From Erwinia sp. HDF1-3R (GTDB taxonomy: Bacteria > Pseudomonadota > Gammaproteobacteria > Enterobacterales > Enterobacteriaceae), in contig NZ_CP155071.1 of the NCBI RefSeq assembly GCF_039621855.1, forward strand, positions 2,418,001 through 2,482,000: DNA of 64,000 bases. The letters run 5' to 3'. Each line of letters opens with the position of its first letter. Position 1 is the stretch's first letter. Shown here one piece after another: positions 28,225 to 37,646 of the stretch. The position numbers were made by a program, and so were the translations under genes. Below the pieces are notes generated by a model. The model was not told the DNA's origin, did not search any database, and saw nothing but the letters and a program-made list of their open reading frames with translations.

Positions 28225-29781
28225 GTGGCAAAATCATTTTTACGCAGCGGAAGTCTGGATGCGGTTCTGCCGCTCGGAGAGAACGGCCAGCCTGTTTACC
28301 TGTCAGCCCTACAGCTGCGCGAGACGCTGCGCCTGAGAAAGCAGCAGCAGATTGCAGACTGCCTGGCAGTACCCCAGCCCAATGAGGCTGGCGATCGTCT
28401 CGACTGGTACTCGCCCGTCTCCGGAAAGGTTACCTCCTGGGCGGCCGCCAGTGAATCCGCGCGCGCCCATGCACTCAATCAGCTTATTGCCTGCCAGCAG
28501 GCAGTGGACGTGATGTGTCAGCGGGCTCAGCAGTCTGACAAACCCAGCCAGAAACTGTTTGGCGCGCTGTTATCCCGGGCGATGCAGTTTCCCGATCCGA
28601 ACTATGTGTATCTGGTGGGCGGTAAGCCGGTGATCACCTTCTGGGGATTCGTCAGCCCGGAGAAAAAAGCCCGTCAGGACGCGCTGGAGTGCCTGCGCGC
28701 GACGGAAGAGGAGCAGCCACCGCGAGTCTTATCAAAACTGACCGCTTCAAAACTCACTGAGGTGGCCGCGCCAGCGCCGGTACTGACGGCCAGTCACGCT
28801 ACCCCGGCGGTGCTCGCTGAGCCTGAAGCGACGCAGGCAAGCCCCGCTGCCGATCTTCCTGCGGCCCCCGCGGTTTCCGTATCGCCGACCTCTCCTTTAT
28901 CCGAACTAAACGCAAAGAAACCTGCGTTAAAAAACAGTCTGCTTCGCTACGGCTGGACCCTGCCCGCCGCCGCACTGCTGGTCGCGCTGGGCGTACAGCT
29001 GAAAGGCTGCGAGTCCACGACCCCACCCGCTTCTCAGGCCAGCGCCCCACGGCCTGCCGATGGGCATGACACGAAAACCACTCCGCCGGACGTCAGCCCG
29101 ACCCGCGCCGCTGAGCAGTCTGCGGCTAATGAGACGACACGCCGGTCAGGCGAAACCATTGAGACGCAGCCGATCGGGAACGCGGCGGAAGCGGCGGCCA
29201 GTGCCCGACCTGAACAACCGGCCAGTGCGTCGGGGGCCGACGCAGGGAAATCCGCCCCTGTGGTATCTGCCGTTAGCGCACCGGTTAGCGGAAACTCCGC
29301 GAATCCGACCCTGCCCGTCGCGGCGGCAAATACCGTACCCGCGCCGGTTGAACAACCCGCAGTGACCAGTGAAGCGGCGGCGGCGATCCCGGTCGCAAAA
29401 GATGATTTAGTCATGCCTGCCGATGCGGTGAAGCTGGGATCGACGCGGTTTATTAACGGCGGCTGGCGGGTTATCGTCGGCGGTAAAAATCCCATTACCG
29501 GCAGGCCACCCAGCCTGCGCTACCAGATGAAAAATGGCAAAGGAACGGCGCGGATAATTCAGGGCGATGGCATCAGCTGCCGCGTGGATGTCTATGCCGG
29601 TCTGATGAAGTCAGGCAACCTGGTGATCAACAGCCGAACCAAAGCGAAATGCAGCGACGGCTCGCGCTATCAGATGCCTGAACTGGTGTGTAAGCAGGGA
29701 GCCAGTGGCCCGGCCGAATGTAGCGGCCAGTACGATACCAATACGATATTACCGATGACGATGAAGCGCGAGAGTAAATGA
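28225..29781 (+). CDS. srfA: SrfA family protein
   Basis: A 518-residue protein starting at GTG. An N-terminal domain (about 1-165, LRSGSLDAVLPLGENGQPVY and FPDPNYVYLVGGKPVITFWG) is followed by an Ala/Pro-rich linker. A single membrane segment (LLRYGWTLPAAALLVALG, about 239-258) comes next, then a second low-complexity linker and a C-terminal domain rich in cysteines (GISCRVDVYAG, AKCSDGSRYQMPELVCKQG). The ribosome binding site lies in a 15-base palindrome (28208-28222, AAAAAGG-T-CCTTTTT). The gene overlaps srfB by four bases. SrfA belongs to a conserved three-gene locus linked to flagellar regulation and host interaction in Salmonella and Xenorhabdus, but its biochemical role is unknown. Confidence 0.85.
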   Translation: MAKSFLRSGSLDAVLPLGENGQPVYLSALQLRETLRLRKQQQIADCLAVPQPNEAGDRLDWYSPVSGKVTSWAAASESARAHALNQLIACQQAVDVMCQRAQQSDKPSQKLFGALLSRAMQFPDPNYVYLVGGKPVITFWGFVSPEKKARQDALECLRATEEEQPPRVLSKLTASKLTEVAAPAPVLTASHATPAVLAEPEATQASPAADLPAAPAVSVSPTSPLSELNAKKPALKNSLLRYGWTLPAAALLVALGVQLKGCESTTPPASQASAPRPADGHDTKTTPPDVSPTRAAEQSAANETTRRSGETIETQPIGNAAEAAASARPEQPASASGADAGKSAPVVSAVSAPVSGNSANPTLPVAAANTVPAPVEQPAVTSEAAAAIPVAKDDLVMPADAVKLGSTRFINGGWRVIVGGKNPITGRPPSLRYQMKNGKGTARIIQGDGISCRVDVYAGLMKSGNLVINSRTKAKCSDGSRYQMPELVCKQGASGPAECSGQYDTNTILPMTMKRESK

Positions 29782-32768
29782 TGATGCTGGCGACGATCGC
29801 TGATTTTAAACCGAATATGACGCTGATTCAGAACAGTGGCATTCAGTTCCTCGACTTTTCCCTGACGCCGGTGCTGGATGCTGAAATGCCGGGCAAGTTT
29901 GTGCGCCAGACGGCCAACGGCCCGCTGCTGCGTTTGAACTTTAACGCGCAGAATGGCCGATACCTGCTGCCGGTGGTAGCCGGTGGCATGCCGGAAGTGG
30001 TGAAGCCTGAGTTCAGTTTCCCCCTTGAGCAGTCTCTGTCACTGCTGGAAGGGATATGGCTGCCGCTGCCCTTTTTCCGTTTCAATCCGCCGCGCAGCTT
30101 CAGCAGCGGCCCGGATAACTGGGCGCGTATGCAGATCGTCGCGCTGGATAAGCCCGATCAGAACGGTAAAACGCACCGCGTCTGCCTGGCATTTGAAACG
30201 CGCACCTGGCCCGAAGGCGAAGATGAATCACTGGCGTTAAATGAGAGTGATGCCCAGTCCGGCGTCAGTTTTGCGCTGGCTCACCGCAGCGAAGAGCTGG
30301 GCGAATTCCTCGATCACACCTGGGTCGATGGCTGGCTGCGCGAAGTGTTCAGCCAGCAGGTGGCGAAAATCGAACAGCGCCCACAGGTGAATGTCCGCAC
30401 CGCCCTGCGCGAGTTTGAGTATCAGGCGCACTACCTGAATATCCTCCATATGCTGGGTCATCAGCTGGTGCTGCCCGAACTGAAAATCAGCGCCGCCACG
30501 CTACAGGAACCGGCGATTTCGGTCGATCTGATTCTGGACGTGGGTAACTCTCACACCTGTGGGATTATGGTGGAAGATCACCCTGACGATCCTCAGGGAC
30601 TGAAGCATACCTACGAACTGCATCTTCGCTGCCTCAGCGCCCCGCATCAGGTCTATAACGAACTGTTCGAGAGTCGCGTGGAGTTCGCTCAGGCCAGCTT
30701 TGGCAAACAAAATTTTTCGGTGGAGAGCGGGCGCGATGACGCCTTTATCTGGCCGTCGATCACCCGTGTCGGGCGCGAAGCCAGCCATCTGGCGCTTCAG
30801 CGGCTGGGGACTGAGGGCGCTACCGGCATCTCCAGCCCACGTCGTTATCTGTGGGACGAAGAGATCTACACGCCGGGCTGGCGCTTTAGCCGTACGCCGG
30901 GCAGCGCGGCCCAGGAGCCACCGGCCACCGCCATCCCGCTGACCAGTCTGGTCAATGACGAGGGCCAGCCGCTCTATAACCAGCCGCTGGAAGATCGTCT
31001 GCCGGTCTTCTCACCACAGTACAGCCGCAGTTCGGTAATGAGCTTTATGCTCTCTGAGCTGCTGGCTCAGGCGCTGATGCAAATGAACAGCCCGGCACAG
31101 CGGCAGAAGATGCTGCACAGCAGTGCCCCACGCCAGCTGCGCAATATTATACTCACCCTGCCCTCCGCGATGCCGAAGCCCGAGCGTGAAATTTTCCGCC
31201 GCCGCATGCACGAAGCCATTGCGCTGGTGTGGAAATCCCTGGGCTGGCACCCGGCTGACGATGATTTCAGCAGCGCCGCCGATAAGGCGAAAAGCAAGGT
31301 GCCGGTGCCGGAGGTGCAGATGGAGTGGGATGAAGCCACCTGCGGGCAGATGGTCTATCTGTATAATGAAACTCAGGTGAATTTTGGCGGGCGCGCCGAG
31401 GCTTTCTTCATCAGCATGGCACGCCCTGACCGCGCGCGGGCAGCCGACGAAGCCCCAGGTAAAACGCTGCGTATCGCCTCTATTGATATCGGCGGCGGTA
31501 CCACCGATCTGGCGATCACCCAGTACCGTCTGGATGATGGCGTGGGTAATAACGTAAAAATTATGCCGCGCCTGCTGTTCCGTGAGGGCTTTAAGCTGGC
31601 CGGGGACGATATCCTGCTGGACGTGATTCAGCTGTATGTGCTGCCGGCGCTGCAAACCGCGTTTAAACAGGCGGGCATGGCTAATCCGGAGGGCGTAATG
31701 ACCCGTCTGTTTGGTCATGAAGGTCGTCTGGACGGTCAGTCAACGCTTCGCCAGCAGGCCACCCTGCAAATCTTTATGCCGGCGGGCCAGGCGATTCTGG
31801 AAGCCTATGAGCGCTTCGACCCGCTGGAGCTTAACGCAGAGGTTGATGCGCGCATTGGCGAGCTGCTGGCCCAGCCGCCGACGGCGAAACTGCTGGACTA
31901 TATCAATCGCGAGATCCAGCGTGAGCTGCCGGGCGAAGCGGAGGAATTTGATATCCTGCGGGTGCCGCTGGTAGTGAAACTCAGCGCGCTGCATGCGGAA
32001 TTTCTCTCCCAGGGGATGAATATCACCCACAGCCTGCGCTCGATGTCCGAAGTGGTGGCGGTCTATGACTGTGACGTGCTGCTATTAACCGGCCGCCCAT
32101 CGCGCTTCCCTGGGGTACAGGCACTGTTTCGCCATCTCCAGCCGCTGCCGGTCAGCCGCATTCTCTCACTGGACGGTTATCACACCAACGACTGGTACCC
32201 CTTTAATAAACAGGGGCGGATAGAGAATCCAAAATCAACCGCGGCGGTTGGCGCGATGCTCTGCCTGCTGTCGCTGGATCTGCGCCTGGCTAACTTCTGG
32301 TTCAAAGCCGGTGATTTTCAGCCTTACTCTACCATCCGCTATCTGGGCATGCTGGACGGCAGCGGCGCACTGAGCAGCGACAACGTCTGGTACGCCGATA
32401 TTGACCTGGACGATGAAGCCTTTACCCTCGATCCCCGTCAGCGCTTCCAGGTGCGCGGCACCCTGACGCTGGGCTTCCGCCAGCTGGATAATGACCGCTG
32501 GCCTGCGTCGCCGCTCTATTCCCTGACCATCGCCGATCCGCTGCTGGCGCGCAGCGTGGCCGGTGATAAAGTATTGAAAATCAGGCTGGCAGCAATAAAG
32601 GGGCCGGATAACGCCGCCCCTGAACGATTTGAAATCGCTGAAGCCACGCTGGATGACGGTACGCTGGTGCCGCCCGAACATCTGCGGCTGAAGTTAAATA
32701 CCCTGGCAAACAGCGGTACGGGCCTGACCCATTACTGGATTGACAGCGGGAGCGTATACAAGAAATGA
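29778..32768 (+). CDS. srfB: SrfB, actin/Hsp70-like ATPase-fold virulence-associated protein
   Basis: A 996-residue protein. The sequence shows an actin-type nucleotide-binding core: phosphate-1 motif LILDVGNSHTCGIMVED (about 249-265) and phosphate-2 motif IASIDIGGGTTDLAITQYRL (about 566-585). Near residue 818 comes an adenosine-loop-like stretch (KSTAAVGAMLCLL). No signal peptide or membrane segment is seen. The start overlaps the srfA stop (ATGATGATG gives three possible starts), and the end overlaps srfC. The fold suggests an ATP-driven polymer or chaperone component rather than a secreted effector. That is inference from motifs. Confidence 0.9.
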   Translation: MMMLATIADFKPNMTLIQNSGIQFLDFSLTPVLDAEMPGKFVRQTANGPLLRLNFNAQNGRYLLPVVAGGMPEVVKPEFSFPLEQSLSLLEGIWLPLPFFRFNPPRSFSSGPDNWARMQIVALDKPDQNGKTHRVCLAFETRTWPEGEDESLALNESDAQSGVSFALAHRSEELGEFLDHTWVDGWLREVFSQQVAKIEQRPQVNVRTALREFEYQAHYLNILHMLGHQLVLPELKISAATLQEPAISVDLILDVGNSHTCGIMVEDHPDDPQGLKHTYELHLRCLSAPHQVYNELFESRVEFAQASFGKQNFSVESGRDDAFIWPSITRVGREASHLALQRLGTEGATGISSPRRYLWDEEIYTPGWRFSRTPGSAAQEPPATAIPLTSLVNDEGQPLYNQPLEDRLPVFSPQYSRSSVMSFMLSELLAQALMQMNSPAQRQKMLHSSAPRQLRNIILTLPSAMPKPEREIFRRRMHEAIALVWKSLGWHPADDDFSSAADKAKSKVPVPEVQMEWDEATCGQMVYLYNETQVNFGGRAEAFFISMARPDRARAADEAPGKTLRIASIDIGGGTTDLAITQYRLDDGVGNNVKIMPRLLFREGFKLAGDDILLDVIQLYVLPALQTAFKQAGMANPEGVMTRLFGHEGRLDGQSTLRQQATLQIFMPAGQAILEAYERFDPLELNAEVDARIGELLAQPPTAKLLDYINREIQRELPGEAEEFDILRVPLVVKLSALHAEFLSQGMNITHSLRSMSEVVAVYDCDVLLLTGRPSRFPGVQALFRHLQPLPVSRILSLDGYHTNDWYPFNKQGRIENPKSTAAVGAMLCLLSLDLRLANFWFKAGDFQPYSTIRYLGMLDGSGALSSDNVWYADIDLDDEAFTLDPRQRFQVRGTLTLGFRQLDNDRWPASPLYSLTIADPLLARSVAGDKVLKIRLAAIKGPDNAAPERFEIAEATLDDGTLVPPEHLRLKLNTLANSGTGLTHYWIDSGSVYKK

Positions 32769-35155
32769 AACCGTTAACGCCTAAACAGCTGGCGGCGCAG
32801 TTTGGAAAAAAACTGGATGCCATTACCCATGGAATTGACCTTTCAACTGAGTGGCTGACGCGCGCGCGCGAAACGTCTCCGCGTCTGGATATGGAGGCTG
32901 ACCGGCTAAATGTCAGCCTGCGACGTCAGCATAACCGGGCCTCCGCCCTTGCCGCAGCGGCTGAGAAAGAGTGTGCGATAGGTTTTTTTGGCCTGTCACA
33001 GGCAGGCAAGTCCTGGCTGATTAACGCCCTGGCGGCCAGCGAAAAAGGTCGGCTGGAAATTGCCTTAGGGGCCGCCACGCTTGACGAAACGCTTCTCAAT
33101 CCTCAGCAGCAGACCGGTACGCTGGTGACCCGCTATACCGGGCAGCAGGTGGAGGTGGATAACGGCTGGCCGGTGAAGCTGGCGTTACTCAACGAGGAGG
33201 CGCTGGTTAGCATTCTGGCCGATGCCTGGTCCCGGCGCGCAGGTGAGCAGCCGATCCGCATGGATGAAGCACAGATCGGTGAACGTCTGCAAACGCTGTC
33301 GATGTCACGACAGCCCGCAGAGACTGACGGCATGAGCCGCAATGATGTTGTTGCCCTGTGGGATCGGCTGTCGGCCAACCCGCTCTGCGTCAATAAGGCG
33401 CTGGAAACGCATTTCTGGCCGCTGGCGATTGATCTGGCTCCGATGCTGAGCGTCGACGATCGTGCGCGTCTTTTTTCGCTGCTGTGGGGCGAAGACAGCG
33501 AGCTGACCGCCCTTTACCGTCAGCTGGCGCATGTGCTGCATCACCTCTCCTGCGCGCCGGATGTCCTGGCGCCGCTCGCCGTGCTGGACGATCCTTCGGT
33601 CACTCTTCTTAACGGTCAAGGGCTGCGCTACTTTAATACCGCCAGCGATCCGGTGATTCAGGTCGTACCGCAGAAAAAGGGTCGCGCGCTGAAGCCGGTC
33701 AACGTGGCGCTGTCAGAGCTGACCCTGCTGGGGCGTGAGGTGCGCCTGCCGTTCTACAGCGCACCGCGTGAAACGCTTTTCGAGCAGGTGGATCTGCTGG
33801 ATTACCCCGGATTCGAAGAGCCAGCTGTTCTGCCAGACGACCGGCACCATGAGCTGGCGCTGCGCTTCCTGACCGCCAAGCGCCCTTACCTGCTGACCCG
33901 TGCCGCTGAGCACCAGGATATCTGCCTGCTGATGGTTTGCAGCGCGGTCGGGCAGCGCGCGGATACGCCCAGGGTGGGCCGCATACTGGATAACTGGGTT
34001 AAGCAGACTCAGGGAGAAAATGCCCAGGCGCGCAGCGGGCGGAAACCTGGACTGATCTGGGCGCTAACGCCCTTCGATCAGCGTATTACCCACGGTCAGA
34101 ACTATGACGCCGCCGTCCAGCGTTATGTCGGCAACCCCGGCGATGCCTGGGGGGCGATGCTGGCAATGGATGAGAAAGGCATTGGGCGTATGGCAGGCTG
34201 GCTGGTGACCGAAGTCCGCCGCGACAGCAAGCTGGCACGACTACAGGCGCAGCGCGAGGAAGTTCGCCGTGAGCTGACTGACAATCTGCTCGGCCGCTGG
34301 TTCCAGGCTTCTGATAAAGAGGAGCCGGAAGCGCGTCTGCGCGTGGCGGAAACGCTGCTTAAGGCATTGCAGTCGCGCACTGGCGTACATGGCGAACTGC
34401 TGGAGCGTCTGCTGCCCGACCGCGAAACGCTGCGCCACCTTTTCCTGCAGCAGCGTCCGGCCCGTCGCGCGCAGTCCGAAGCGCTTATCCCCAGCGCTGA
34501 CGATCCCTTTGGCATTGGCATGAGCATCGACCTGCTCAGCGATGATCCTCTGCCCGGCCTGCTTAACCCCGCAGACGTGCCGCCCGCTGAGGAGCCGGAA
34601 ACGGAGTTTGCCCGCCGGGTTTACCTCCACTGGATCAATCTGCTCCGCCAGCTACCCGACAGCAGCCAGTTGCTGGCGCTGCTGGGGGTCAGTAAATCCA
34701 CGCTGGAAATGCTGACCGGCGAGCTGATCACCGCCAGTATCAGGCTCGATATTGAAGCCTCGCTGGCTACCCAGCTCACCGATCAGGACGCATCAGGCAC
34801 GCCAGCCGAGATGATAGCCGATCGTCAGGTATCCCGTGCGCTGAGCGTGCTGGGTGATTTTGTTGCCTGGCTGGGCTTTCAGCACGTCGCTGAAGCAGAT
34901 CGTCCGGCGAGCCGGATCAATCGCGGGCAGAAAATTTTCGCCAGGCCGGAAACCCAGACCGCCAGCCTTGGCCCCGGCCAGCGTCTGACCCGACTGGCGC
35001 TCAAGCCCAATAATCACGCGGCCTACTATATCTATGACTGGCTGGTTGGGCTGAATGAAACCATTATGCAAAATGCTGGCTGGTCTGCCGCGCGCGAAAT
35101 AAGCAGCGCGCACCGTGACGAGCTGGCGGCTATTTTGCAAAAGATAGGGGGTTAA
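32765..35155 (+). CDS. srfC: SrfC, P-loop GTPase-like virulence-associated protein
   Basis: A 796-residue protein, third gene of srfABC, overlapping srfB by four bases. A Walker A motif GFFGLSQAGKSWLINALA sits near residues 71-88. VDLLDYPGFEEP (about 347-358) fits the DxxG switch-II motif of dynamin-like GTPases, and IWALTPFDQR may be the equivalent of the base-recognition region. The remainder is helical. With SrfB as a predicted actin-like ATPase and SrfA membrane-anchored, the set looks like a nucleotide-driven assembly. Older descriptions call SrfC a putative effector. The stop codon is the first part of a 35-bp tandem repeat. Confidence 0.88.
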   Translation: MKPLTPKQLAAQFGKKLDAITHGIDLSTEWLTRARETSPRLDMEADRLNVSLRRQHNRASALAAAAEKECAIGFFGLSQAGKSWLINALAASEKGRLEIALGAATLDETLLNPQQQTGTLVTRYTGQQVEVDNGWPVKLALLNEEALVSILADAWSRRAGEQPIRMDEAQIGERLQTLSMSRQPAETDGMSRNDVVALWDRLSANPLCVNKALETHFWPLAIDLAPMLSVDDRARLFSLLWGEDSELTALYRQLAHVLHHLSCAPDVLAPLAVLDDPSVTLLNGQGLRYFNTASDPVIQVVPQKKGRALKPVNVALSELTLLGREVRLPFYSAPRETLFEQVDLLDYPGFEEPAVLPDDRHHELALRFLTAKRPYLLTRAAEHQDICLLMVCSAVGQRADTPRVGRILDNWVKQTQGENAQARSGRKPGLIWALTPFDQRITHGQNYDAAVQRYVGNPGDAWGAMLAMDEKGIGRMAGWLVTEVRRDSKLARLQAQREEVRRELTDNLLGRWFQASDKEEPEARLRVAETLLKALQSRTGVHGELLERLLPDRETLRHLFLQQRPARRAQSEALIPSADDPFGIGMSIDLLSDDPLPGLLNPADVPPAEEPETEFARRVYLHWINLLRQLPDSSQLLALLGVSKSTLEMLTGELITASIRLDIEASLATQLTDQDASGTPAEMIADRQVSRALSVLGDFVAWLGFQHVAEADRPASRINRGQKIFARPETQTASLGPGQRLTRLALKPNNHAAYYIYDWLVGLNETIMQNAGWSAAREISSAHRDELAAILQKIGG

Positions 35156-35270
35156 GGGTATCCGATAGCTTTCGATGGATAAGCTGCTAAGGGTATCTGA
35201 TAGCTCTCGATGGATAAGCTGCTAAGGGTATCTGATAGCTCTCGATGGATAAGCTGCTAAGGGTATCTAT
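35153..35270 (+). repeat. 35-bp tandem repeat, three full copies plus partial
   Basis: Units begin at 35153, 35188, 35223 and 35258 (partial, about 13 bases). Copies two and three are identical and copy one differs at two positions. There are no spacers, so this is not CRISPR. The first unit starts with the TAA stop of srfC, so the repeat grew from the 3' end of that gene. Confidence 0.9.
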
Positions 35271-35313
35271 TGTCTCTGCAATAGGCAGGTTGTTAACGAC
35301 TGTTGTCAGCAAC

Positions 35314-35334
35314 AGCGGCCCGCCGCGGGCCGCT
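35314..35334. terminator. GC-rich hairpin between convergent srfC and bla
   Basis: AGCGGCCCG / CGGGCCGCT, nine perfect pairs with a three-base loop, lies in the convergent gap. A clear T-run is missing on both strands, so termination is only probable. Confidence 0.55.
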
Positions 35335-35351
35335 TATCTCACCGATACGGC

Positions 35352-36236
35352 TCACCGCCCCCCGACGGCAATTCTGGCGGCCGCAGCCAGCACGTCCTTT
35401 CGGCTGGACGCATCCTGGCGCGGCTGGGTAAAGTAGGTCACCAGGATTATTGGGGCGCGGTTTTCAGGCCAGATAACGGCAATATCATTGGTGCTGCCGT
35501 AGTCGCCACTGCCGGTTTTATCCCCCACCGACCAGCTGGCCGGCAGACCGGCGCGGATACTTTCCGAGCCAGTGGTATTTCCCTTCATCCATTCGATCAG
35601 TTGGGTACGCTGCGCAGCCTTCAATGCGTGACCCAGCGTCAGTTTACGCAGGCTGTCAGCCATGGCCACCGGCGTTGTCGTATCGCGGGCATCGCCAGGG
35701 ATTGCGGTATTCAGCGTCGGCTCCGTGCGATCGAGTCGAAAGAGAGCATCCCCCAGTGAACGCGCATAGTCGGTGACCTTCGCCGGTCCACCCAGATACC
35801 CAACAAGCTTGTTCATCGCCGTATTATCGCTGTATTGCAGCGCCGCTGCGCTTAATTCGCCCAGGGTCATGCCGCTGTTAAGGTGCTTTTCGGTGATGGG
35901 ATTATAGTTAACCAGCTCGGACGTTTTGATCGCCAGCCGCTTCTGCAGCAGGTTGTCGTCCGCCTCACTCTTTTTCAGCACGGCCGCAACTGCCATCACC
36001 TTACTGGTACTACAGAGGGGGAAGCGCTCGTCGCCGCGATAGGCAACCTGCGAATTGTCTGCGGTATCGATCAGCGCAACACCCAGACGTCCTCCGGCAT
36101 TTTTCTCCAGAACGGCGAGCTTCTGCTGAATAACCGCTGCCTCCTGTGGCGTATACGCCCACAGGAGCGGACTGGCGAGAAGTAAGGGGAGCAGCGCCAC
36201 CGCTCTCAGCACCGTGCAACGTAAGGAATTTATCAT
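35352..36236 (-). CDS. bla: Class A beta-lactamase (CTX-M/ERP-like)
   Basis: The start at 36236 ([20 protein letters not shown]) follows AAGGA at good spacing and is preferred over the in-frame ATG at 36257; it gives 294 residues with a Sec signal peptide. All class A motifs are present: CSTSKV (catalytic Ser and Lys), YSDN, the omega-loop [13 protein letters not shown] with the general-base Glu, and [16 protein letters not shown]. The TEPTLN and [11 protein letters not shown] segments resemble the CTX-M group and chromosomal enzymes such as ERP-1 of Erwinia persicina. No LysR/AmpR-type regulator is adjacent, so expression is probably constitutive. It hydrolyses penicillins and probably some cephalosporins; the spectrum cannot be read from sequence. 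Confidence 0.95.
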   Translation of the reverse strand: MINSLRCTVLRAVALLPLLLASPLLWAYTPQEAAVIQQKLAVLEKNAGGRLGVALIDTADNSQVAYRGDERFPLCSTSKVMAVAAVLKKSEADDNLLQKRLAIKTSELVNYNPITEKHLNSGMTLGELSAAALQYSDNTAMNKLVGYLGGPAKVTDYARSLGDALFRLDRTEPTLNTAIPGDARDTTTPVAMADSLRKLTLGHALKAAQRTQLIEWMKGNTTGSESIRAGLPASWSVGDKTGSGDYGSTNDIAVIWPENRAPIILVTYFTQPRQDASSRKDVLAAAARIAVGGR

Positions 36237-36268
36237 TGTGCGTTCCTTCATGGTCATATTTTTATCCC

Positions 36269-36304
36269 AAACTGAAACTGAAACTGAGCCTGAAACTGAA
36301 ACTG
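36269..36304 (+). repeat. Hexanucleotide repeat AAACTG in the bla upstream region
   Basis: Six successive hexamers, five exactly AAACTG and one AGCCTG, lie 33 bases upstream of the bla start chosen here. They separate bla from the barstar gene. Confidence 0.85.
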
Positions 36305-36324
36305 TGCGTGCGCCTGACCTGGGA

Positions 36325-36600
36325 TCAGGGCTTACCTGTTCTCAGCTCCAGTTCCCCTTCCAGCGCCACCTGCGCCTCACGCATGACCGCAACGGCGGCA
36401 TCAAACCGGGCGGCATGCGGATGTGCAGCCAGATGGTGAAGCGTGATGCGTACGGGCAGTGCGATGCTGCCGGTCAGCGCGTCCCATAGCGCATCCAGGT
36501 TAGCGCCAAAGCCCTCTTCCAGGGCAAATTTAGCGGCGAACTGACGGTAGAAGTCATTCATATCCGCAATGGTACGAAAATCAAAGCTGACGCTTTTCAT
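36325..36600 (-). CDS. Barstar-family ribonuclease inhibitor
   Basis: A 91-residue protein. [28 protein letters not shown] matches the barstar core, in which the helix and the GxNLDALWD segment bind and block the barnase active site. It starts one base after the stop of the barnase-like gene, in the same direction. It has no signal peptide, so it would act in the cytoplasm to neutralise RNase before export. Length is typical of barstars. Confidence 0.9.
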   Translation of the reverse strand: MKSVSFDFRTIADMNDFYRQFAAKFALEEGFGANLDALWDALTGSIALPVRITLHHLAAHPHAARFDAAVAVMREAQVALEGELELRTGKP

Positions 36601-36601
36601 C

Positions 36602-37096
36602 TCACTTTACCTGCTCAAAATGGCGATAATGATCGCGGGTGACGTAGATCAGCCCGTCGCTGGAATAGAGCATACGATCGCTACCGCGACGGCCACACTG
36701 GTAGTTAACGTCGGCTTCAAACCAGCGCCGTCCCTGCCCGTCTGGCAGGCGCCCTTCGCGGTTAGAAAAGCGATCGCCGCCGATGGCCCGCCCCGGCAGT
36801 GCTTCACAGAGGTTACCTCGTGCAGGATCCCATCCCTGACGCCTTGCATCACTTTTTTTCAGGTACAAGGGCGGCAGCTGCTGGTGCTGATGCAGGTAGT
36901 CCGCCACCCGCTGCTGCTGCGTCAGTACGCTGATGTCATCACGGAGTGACGTACTGGCTTTACTGCCCGCAGGGCGCCTCTCCTGAGAGGGGTGTGAGCC
37001 ATGTTGGTTGGCGACCGGGGTTGTAGCAGGCCGGTGAAGCCCGACGGCGGTCGCTGCTATGGCTAAAATAGCCGCAATAATCAGTTTTTTATTCAT
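36602..37096 (-). CDS. Secreted barnase-family ribonuclease
   Basis: A 164-residue protein with a hydrophobic N-terminal segment (KKLIIAAILAIAATAVGL) that is a signal peptide or anchor, a short linker, then a barnase domain. VADYLHQHQQLPPLYLKKSDA and GWDPARGNL are followed by the active-site region: Glu in WFEADVNY, Arg in GSDRMLYSSDGLIY and His in TRDHYRHF. These match the catalytic Glu/Arg/His of Bacillus barnase. All key residues are kept, so it should be active. It is paired with the downstream barstar gene. Possible roles are nutrient RNA scavenging or killing of competitors. Confidence 0.92.
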   Translation of the reverse strand: MNKKLIIAAILAIAATAVGLHRPATTPVANQHGSHPSQERRPAGSKASTSLRDDISVLTQQQRVADYLHQHQQLPPLYLKKSDARRQGWDPARGNLCEALPGRAIGGDRFSNREGRLPDGQGRRWFEADVNYQCGRRGSDRMLYSSDGLIYVTRDHYRHFEQVK

Positions 37097-37646
37097 TGTG
37101 AAATCTTAACCTGAGCAAATAATTGTCGTCTATATCTTTTATTCTGCGTCGGGTTTCTTCCGGTACTCCGTTAGCAGGGCTAAAACTGGCTACTTACCCC
37201 GCCCCTCACTCCAAAAAGATGGCCTATTTTATCCTTTCGGTGAATAAGTCGTAGCGACCACAGTGTATTTAATAATAAAGAAGGATGCCGTCATAAAAGC
37301 CGGTAAGCTTCACATACTTATGTTTGGTTTATCATAAAAAAGCACCACATTATTTTACGCTAACCAGACATCAGGGATTAACTATCATTACTTACTGATG
37401 ATCAATCATTACTCACTAATCACTAATCACTCATTAATGGTTAATGGTTAATGGTTAATGGTTGATCACTACTAACCATAAGGCAGCTGTAATTATCGGC
37501 AACCTAATGCACCAGGGGACGTTTATTATTTAAAGCAGCTGATGTTAATTACTGTTATTTTGGCATCCTATTATAACGCCTCATCAATGGAATAAAAAAG
37601 ATGACTAACTATAATTCAGTAACACAATTAAGCTGGGTAACATATT
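37097..37646. other. AT-rich intergenic region upstream of cdh
   Basis: About 550 bases with no open frame worth calling. The left part should contain the promoter of the barnase gene, the right part that of cdh. It contains the heptamer repeats at 37414-37461. Composition is much AT-richer than the flanking genes. Confidence 0.4.
37414..37461 (+). repeat. Heptanucleotide repeats CACTAAT and TTAATGG
   Basis: CACTAAT occurs twice with a third degenerate copy (37414-37434), directly followed by four perfect TTAATGG units (37434-37461). They lie about 185 bases upstream of the cdh start. Confidence 0.85.

Noticed and set aside
35153..35270. Possible CRISPR array because of regularly spaced 35-bp repeats
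   Set aside because: The units are directly contiguous without unique spacers, only three to four copies exist, and no cas gene is near.
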